A stretch of 64,000 bases of DNA from Spinacia oleracea (Eukaryota; Streptophyta; Magnoliopsida; Caryophyllales; Amaranthaceae): assembly GCF_020520425.1 (NCBI RefSeq), contig NC_079491.1, positions 28,883,449-28,947,448 on the forward strand. Direction: 5' to 3'. Of this stretch, positions 60,024 through 64,000 are shown piece by piece. The stretch's first letter is position 1, and every line of letters starts with the position of its first letter. The notes beneath the pieces were generated by a model, which was not told the DNA's origin, did not search any database, and saw only the letters and a program-made list of their open reading frames with translations. Position numbers and translations under genes: made by a program.

Positions 60024-61489
60024 TGTGAGGGGGTCGAAAAAGCGCGAGGCTAATGCGTGACCTTGTCCCTCGTGGGTGTGACGATTCTTTTTATTCAATC
60101 AAGTGTAATTGGATTTCCTGTGAGTATACACCCAATTGACTAGTAATATAGGAGTCGCCATTCAGTTTTTAACAACAATGAGAAAAACTGACAAAACCCG
60201 GTTATCGTGACATAAAGGGAGTGCAATTATGTTTGACCACGACGGCCATAGGTTCCCTTGTGATCCCTGGTGTGGGGATCTCTCAATATACACCCGCAAG
60301 GTAGAGATTGAGGGTTCGGGGGACTGTAACTACCGAGAGGAGTAATTCGCTCATCGATAACTCCAGAGGCAGGATATCCTTACTAGCTCAGCATAAATAA
60401 TTGAAGGGACATGCGTTAACTATTAAACTAATCTGAGTTGATTTTAGCAATATGCAACATATAATACTAATTCGATCGTGATTATCTGATTTAAATAACA
60501 TTAAGGGACCTAGCATGATAATCCGATTTCCCAAAAATATTATATTTGTTAGGCGTGATAGAACAATCATATTAGGTTAGTTTAACAGTTCATAAAAAGG
60601 GCGAGGAAAGCAGTTAAATCATCGAAAAGGGACACGTTACGACGCACCCTTGAGAGGTGCGTCACGGTTCTCAGAAAACTAACCACTTTGACTTTGCTAT
60701 TTCTCCTTTTTATTTAACGAATCTCAATTATGGGACAGGATACGTTTTGTTCGATTTATGGATCGATTGCGACAGAACGCGTGAACAGTTTCGCAGCGAG
60801 AGGCTTAGGCTAAGAGGTTTAGAGTCAATACTCAGAATATATTATGTGTTGTTGTGTGTTCTTTTCACGTCGAACTTAGGGGTCTATTTATAGGAAAAAG
60901 TGGCGTAGAAAGATAGTTTTTCAGGAATTTGAATACGAAACGGATTAGGAAAAGAATCCGTCCCAGGTACTTTCGGCGCCCAGCTCTGGGCGCTGGAATT
61001 TTCGGCGCCCAGGGCTGGGCGTTGAAAATAGGGTCTGGCAGAATTCTTTGGTCAGATTCGGATTCCTGAAATCCGTAGAGTTTGAGACTTAATCGAGTCT
61101 TTTAGCGCGTATCAATTTTATGACGGAATGCGTCTGGGCCCGTTACGAACTCTAGGCTCGTTAGGATTTTAATTAATACGTGACTCTTATTTCCGAATCA
61201 TATTAGGAATAGGATTCTCGCAGTTTTCTATCTCATTTAGGATTTATGTTGGAATGCAACACCTAATTCTGACAGGTTTCTATTTTTTATGATTTGCCAC
61301 TTTTAGAAGCTACCTTTTACGGGAGTTACTATTTTTAGCAGGTTTCCATAAATAGCAGGTTTTGGGTGAAATGAAATGGGGAATCGAGATTCGTTTATTT
61401 TATAGGAGATGCGTTGTTAAGTGGAGTTTTTATGCTTTCATCATCGAACCTTTCCCTTGCGGGAACGGGGACAAAAGTAGGTGTCTACA
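60024..61489 (-). repeat. LARD2 5' LTR
   Basis: 1466 bp, with palindromes at about 60972-61027 and TATA box (TATAAATAG on minus) at 60892-60884. Confidence 0.92.
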
Positions 61490-62468
61490 CTAAGTTGTAT
61501 CACAATAATATAGTCGTTTGGATTCTCGTGCCATCGTTGAAAAGTATAAATTATTCATTTAGAATGGGTATTAATCGTATTGGTCAGATCATGAGAGAAG
61601 ATTGAGAATGATTATTATATTTTTGGTTTGAGGCTCAACGTTGTGAACCTTAGTCCTTGGCATACTGGTAAGGAGATGATAACCATTAGTAGAGGAGCAA
61701 GATACAATCTTTATTTTTCTTAATATCTCCAAAAGTGGGATTTGGTCCAAAAGTGGCCTTGACTCAGAGAGTCTTTCTAGTAGCTATTGAGAGTTTCAAG
61801 TTTTTATACTTGTTGGTTTATTATTCGAATTACCCATGTCCAAGGCTAGGTATAGCACAAAGAGCAAATATGGCACCTAATGGTTTGAGTATGTTTAGTA
61901 GAGAAAAAGATCATATCAATATATTTGAGGTTCATATGAAGAGAAGATTCATAGTTTCCATAGAGTATGGAGTTAGTTTTATCTTTGGGATCATACTTGA
62001 AATGTAGATTCATACTACATTGTTTACGTGAGCCTTTATTATTCTATTTTAGTATGTTTCTGTTTGTAACAGGTGATTACTCAGCTTTTTGTTGACGTGT
62101 GTGTTTATTTGCTATGTGTGTTTGCGGCCATGTCTTTTTCTTATGGTGGCCCTGCGACGATCCTTTTGGAATTTGTCCTCTATGGTGAGAAGTCAAGATG
62201 ACCGGAGCAGATTGACCGTGAAGGATTGCCTTTAGAAATTAAAGGAGCTTAAGTGTTACCGTTTAGTCTTTTATGACAGTTGTACAGTTGTAAATAGATC
62301 ACCTAGTAATTGAGTTATAATAGTTTGAGTTTTGTAAGCCTTAGCACTTGACAATGTGGTCAAGTGTGGCGGTGATACCTCCGATCTAGTTATAAGCTTC
62401 CGCAATATTTTTATAAAGTATATATATAATTCTTATTTATTTATAGTCAGTATATCGGGGGTGTTACA
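61490..62468 (+). repeat. Element E 3' LTR, right piece
   Basis: Continues the LTR after LARD2. Near its end it shares with the D LTR the spaced motifs GTGGCGGT, GCTTCCGC and GGGGGTGTTACA, which marks this as a U5 end in plus orientation. Short open frames here (for example 61735-62007) look fortuitous. Confidence 0.75.
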
Positions 62469-64000
62469 TCTTTAATGTGATCAGCTTCCTTTTTGCTCTT
62501 GACTATGGAGTCATCTACATACACCTCCACGTTTCGGCCTTTTTGCTCTGCAAATATTTTGTCTACCAGCTTTTGGTATGTGGCCCCTGCATTCTTCAGA
62601 CCGAACGGCATAGCTCTGTAGTTGTAAACTCCAGCGTCTGTAATGAAGGCGGCTTTTTTCCGGTCTGATTCTAGCAAACTGATCTGGTGATAACCCGAAA
62701 AGGCATCCATGAAACTCAGCAGAGCATGCCCGTTGGTGGAATCTACCAGTTGATCTATCCTGGGCAGCGGGTAACAATCCTTCGGGCAGGCCCTATTTAG
62801 GTCTGTAAAGTCTACACACATCCTCCATTGACCATTTGCTTTCTTTACCATCACAACGTTAGCCAACCATTCTGGGTAGTCACACTCCTCTATGAACTTG
62901 GCTGCTAGCAATTTGTTGATCTCTTCCTGAATGGCTACATTTTTCTCTGTCGGAAAAGTTCTTTTCTTCTGTTTTACTGGCCTGATTTCTCTGTTGAAGT
63001 TCAATCTATGGACCATGACGTTGGGGTCAATCCCTGGCATTTCGTCAGCAGAGAAAGCAAATATGTCCGCGTGTTCTCGCAACAGATCGATGATATTTAC
63101 CCTCGGGGAAAGATCTATATCTGTGCCGATTCGGACTGTCCTGTCTTCTACTCCTTCCTCCAATTCTATCTCTTCTGTCTCCTCTGTCGGTGCTGGCTTA
63201 ATCAGTCCTTCCTCACGATGCTCAAAATTTTCCATGTTCAGCAGTGGGTCTTTATTACGTTCTGCTCTCTTTCTCTTTCTAGACAAGGGAATGTCTGCTT
63301 CTGCCAGGGGTGGGGGTCTGGGTGGCTGCTTTAGGGCTGTGTGGTAGCATTTTTTAGCATGTTCCTGATTTCCCCTGACCTTGGCCGATCTGTGATCATT
63401 TGTGGTGTACATCATGGTGAGGTGATAAGTGGATACTACTGCCCCTGCGTCGTGGATGAATGGTCTGCCCAGGATGGCATTATAGGCTGTGGGTACCTTT
63501 ACTATCATGAAGTCCACCATGACATCTTTGATGTCTTTTCCCTGCCCAATCTGCACTGGCAAACTGACTATGCCCTCTGGTATCATTGTTGCCCCTGTGA
63601 AGCCAATTACCGGGTAATTGACTGGTTTTATGTGCTTTTCATCGATCTGCAATCCTTGGAAGGCTGGCCAAAATAAGATGTTTGCAGAGCTGCCTCCATA
63701 TATCAGGATACGGTGGATCCTCCTGTTAGCTACATTCAGGGCCAGCACCATGGGGTCATCATGGGGGTAAATTATGCCCTTGCAATCGTCCTCTGTGAAA
63801 GTGCACTGTGGGATCTTCGCAAGGGCGGGCCATCTGCCAGAGTTGTGATAATTGACCTGGTGCTTGAATTCGCTTACACTGGCCTTGGCACCGCTAGTTG
63901 TGGTTCCAGCATAAACCGGTCCTCCTGTTATGACCAGAATGTCGCCCGGCCGTTTTTGATCTGCTGGGTAGCTCTGTTTGGGGTTTACCTTCTTGTTGTC
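62469..64000 (-). pseudogene. Element B pol, 5' part: protease and RT (partial, runs off the window)
   Basis: The frame is open from the window edge to the insertion point at 62469. It includes upstream polyprotein (ILVITGGP, then PALAKIPQCTFTEDD), the protease region (ILIYGGSSANILFW, later AILGRPFIHDAGAVVS), and RT with WLANVVMVKKANGQWRMCVD, MPFGLKNAGATYQ and the catalytic YVDDSIVKSK. The protease has Tyr where the family has the catalytic Asp (codon at 63700-63698, TAT instead of GAT), so protease activity should be lost. The coding potential continues, after the D/E insertion, at 34928. Annotated as pseudogene because of the missing Asp and the defects downstream. Confidence 0.88.

Larger units (their letters stand above)
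50827..61489 (-). mobile_element. LARD2: second non-autonomous LTR element, opposite orientation
   Basis: 10.7 kb, TSD CTAAG at 50822-50826 and 61490-61494, LTRs at 50827-52296 (3') and 60024-61489 (5'). Same family as LARD1, in reverse: PBS, interior modules, hairpin array, polypurine tract and LTRs are collinear. No gag or pol. LTRs differ by about 20 positions by eye, similar to LARD1, so both copies are of similar age. LARD1 and LARD2 form a 10-kb-scale inverted repeat separated by about 25 kb. Confidence 0.92.
49568..62468 (+). mobile_element. Element E: plus-strand Tekay-like fragment with 3' LTR, split by LARD2
   Basis: Starts with a PBS-like GATATCAAGAGCC at about 49574, then about 220 bp of internal sequence, a polypurine tract and LTR start (about 49775-49816), and a second such junction at 49920-49970. 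The second LTR runs from 49959 to 62468 when LARD2 is removed, about 1.84 kb, and ends GGGGGTGTTACA next to the TSD TCTTT (62469-62473). No gag or pol remains. The LTR resembles but is clearly distinct from that of D. Confidence 0.75.
26964..64000 (-). mobile_element. Element B: Retand/Tat-type Ty3/gypsy element (split, runs off the window)
   Basis: Minus-strand element whose 3' LTR is at 26964-27465. Moving leftwards on the plus map from the window edge the order is pol protease and RT (64000-62469), RNase H and integrase (34928-32438), tandem repeats, an antisense extra gene (28432-31561), and the LTR. The order PR-RT-RH-INT and the antisense ORF between pol and the 3' LTR are characteristic of Tat/Retand elements. 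It is split at 34929-62468 by the D/E insertion with TSD TCTTT (34924-34928 and 62469-62473). The 5' LTR and gag lie beyond the window. A possible TSD for B itself is ACTAT at 26959-26963. Confidence 0.88.

Noticed and set aside
61735-62007. A 90-codon plus-strand frame in the element E LTR
   Set aside because: Lies within LTR sequence between U3 and U5 and resembles no known protein.

Overview
This window is plant nuclear DNA, from a eudicot. Genes carry GT-AG introns, there are plant-specific families (an NPH3/RPT2-like BTB protein and a VSP-type acid phosphatase), and most of the sequence is nested LTR retrotransposons, a Helitron and a Stowaway-like MITE. The repeat style (Retand/Tat, Tekay, very GC-rich hairpin motifs) suggests Caryophyllales, perhaps Amaranthaceae, but this is a low-confidence inference with no species-specific marker. 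Positions 1-12200 are the gene-bearing part. They hold a possible last exon of an unrecognised gene (90-373, minus), a small non-autonomous Copia/TRIM-like element with a perfect 5-bp target duplication (1437-2856), a three-exon acid phosphatase (5216-6759, plus), a six-exon V-ATPase subunit E gene (7706-9378, plus), and a four-exon NPH3-family gene (10084-12201, minus). A TA-flanked MITE follows at 13235-13494.

From 13627 to the end the DNA is a nest of transposons that can be peeled apart by target-site duplications (TSDs). Layer 1 is element C, a plus-strand Tat-type LTR with its primer-binding site (13627-13982) and internal remnants. Into C went LARD1 (14236-25258, TSD CAAGG), an 11-kb LTR element with no gag or pol. 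Element B, a minus-strand Retand/Tat Ty3-gypsy element, starts at 26964 (its 3' LTR) and runs off the right edge. It has an antisense extra gene of about 968 codons with a Transposase_28-like segment (28432-31561) and a decayed pol. B pol is split by a 27.5-kb insertion (34929-62468, TSD TCTTT). That insertion is a Tekay-like chromovirus D on the minus strand (34929-49567) joined to part of a second Tekay-like element E on the plus strand (49568-62468). The gag-pol frame of D is split by a 5.7-kb Helitron (40913-46590). The LTR of E is split by LARD2 (50827-61489, TSD CTAAG), the sister of LARD1 in opposite orientation.

The most unusual structures are these. (1) LARD1 and LARD2 share an array of short hairpins near their 3' ends whose stems show paired (covarying) base changes between units, plus doublets of GC-rich palindromes repeated through the LTRs and internal regions. 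(2) The D/E insertion has a perfect TSD but is bounded on both sides by the U5 (3') ends of two different LTR families, as if two retroelement cDNAs were integrated as one. (3) D carries two open accessory frames between its primer-binding site and gag. (4) V-ATPase subunit E has an in-frame 39-bp duplication-like insertion. All calls come from reading the sequence by eye; no alignments or searches were run.
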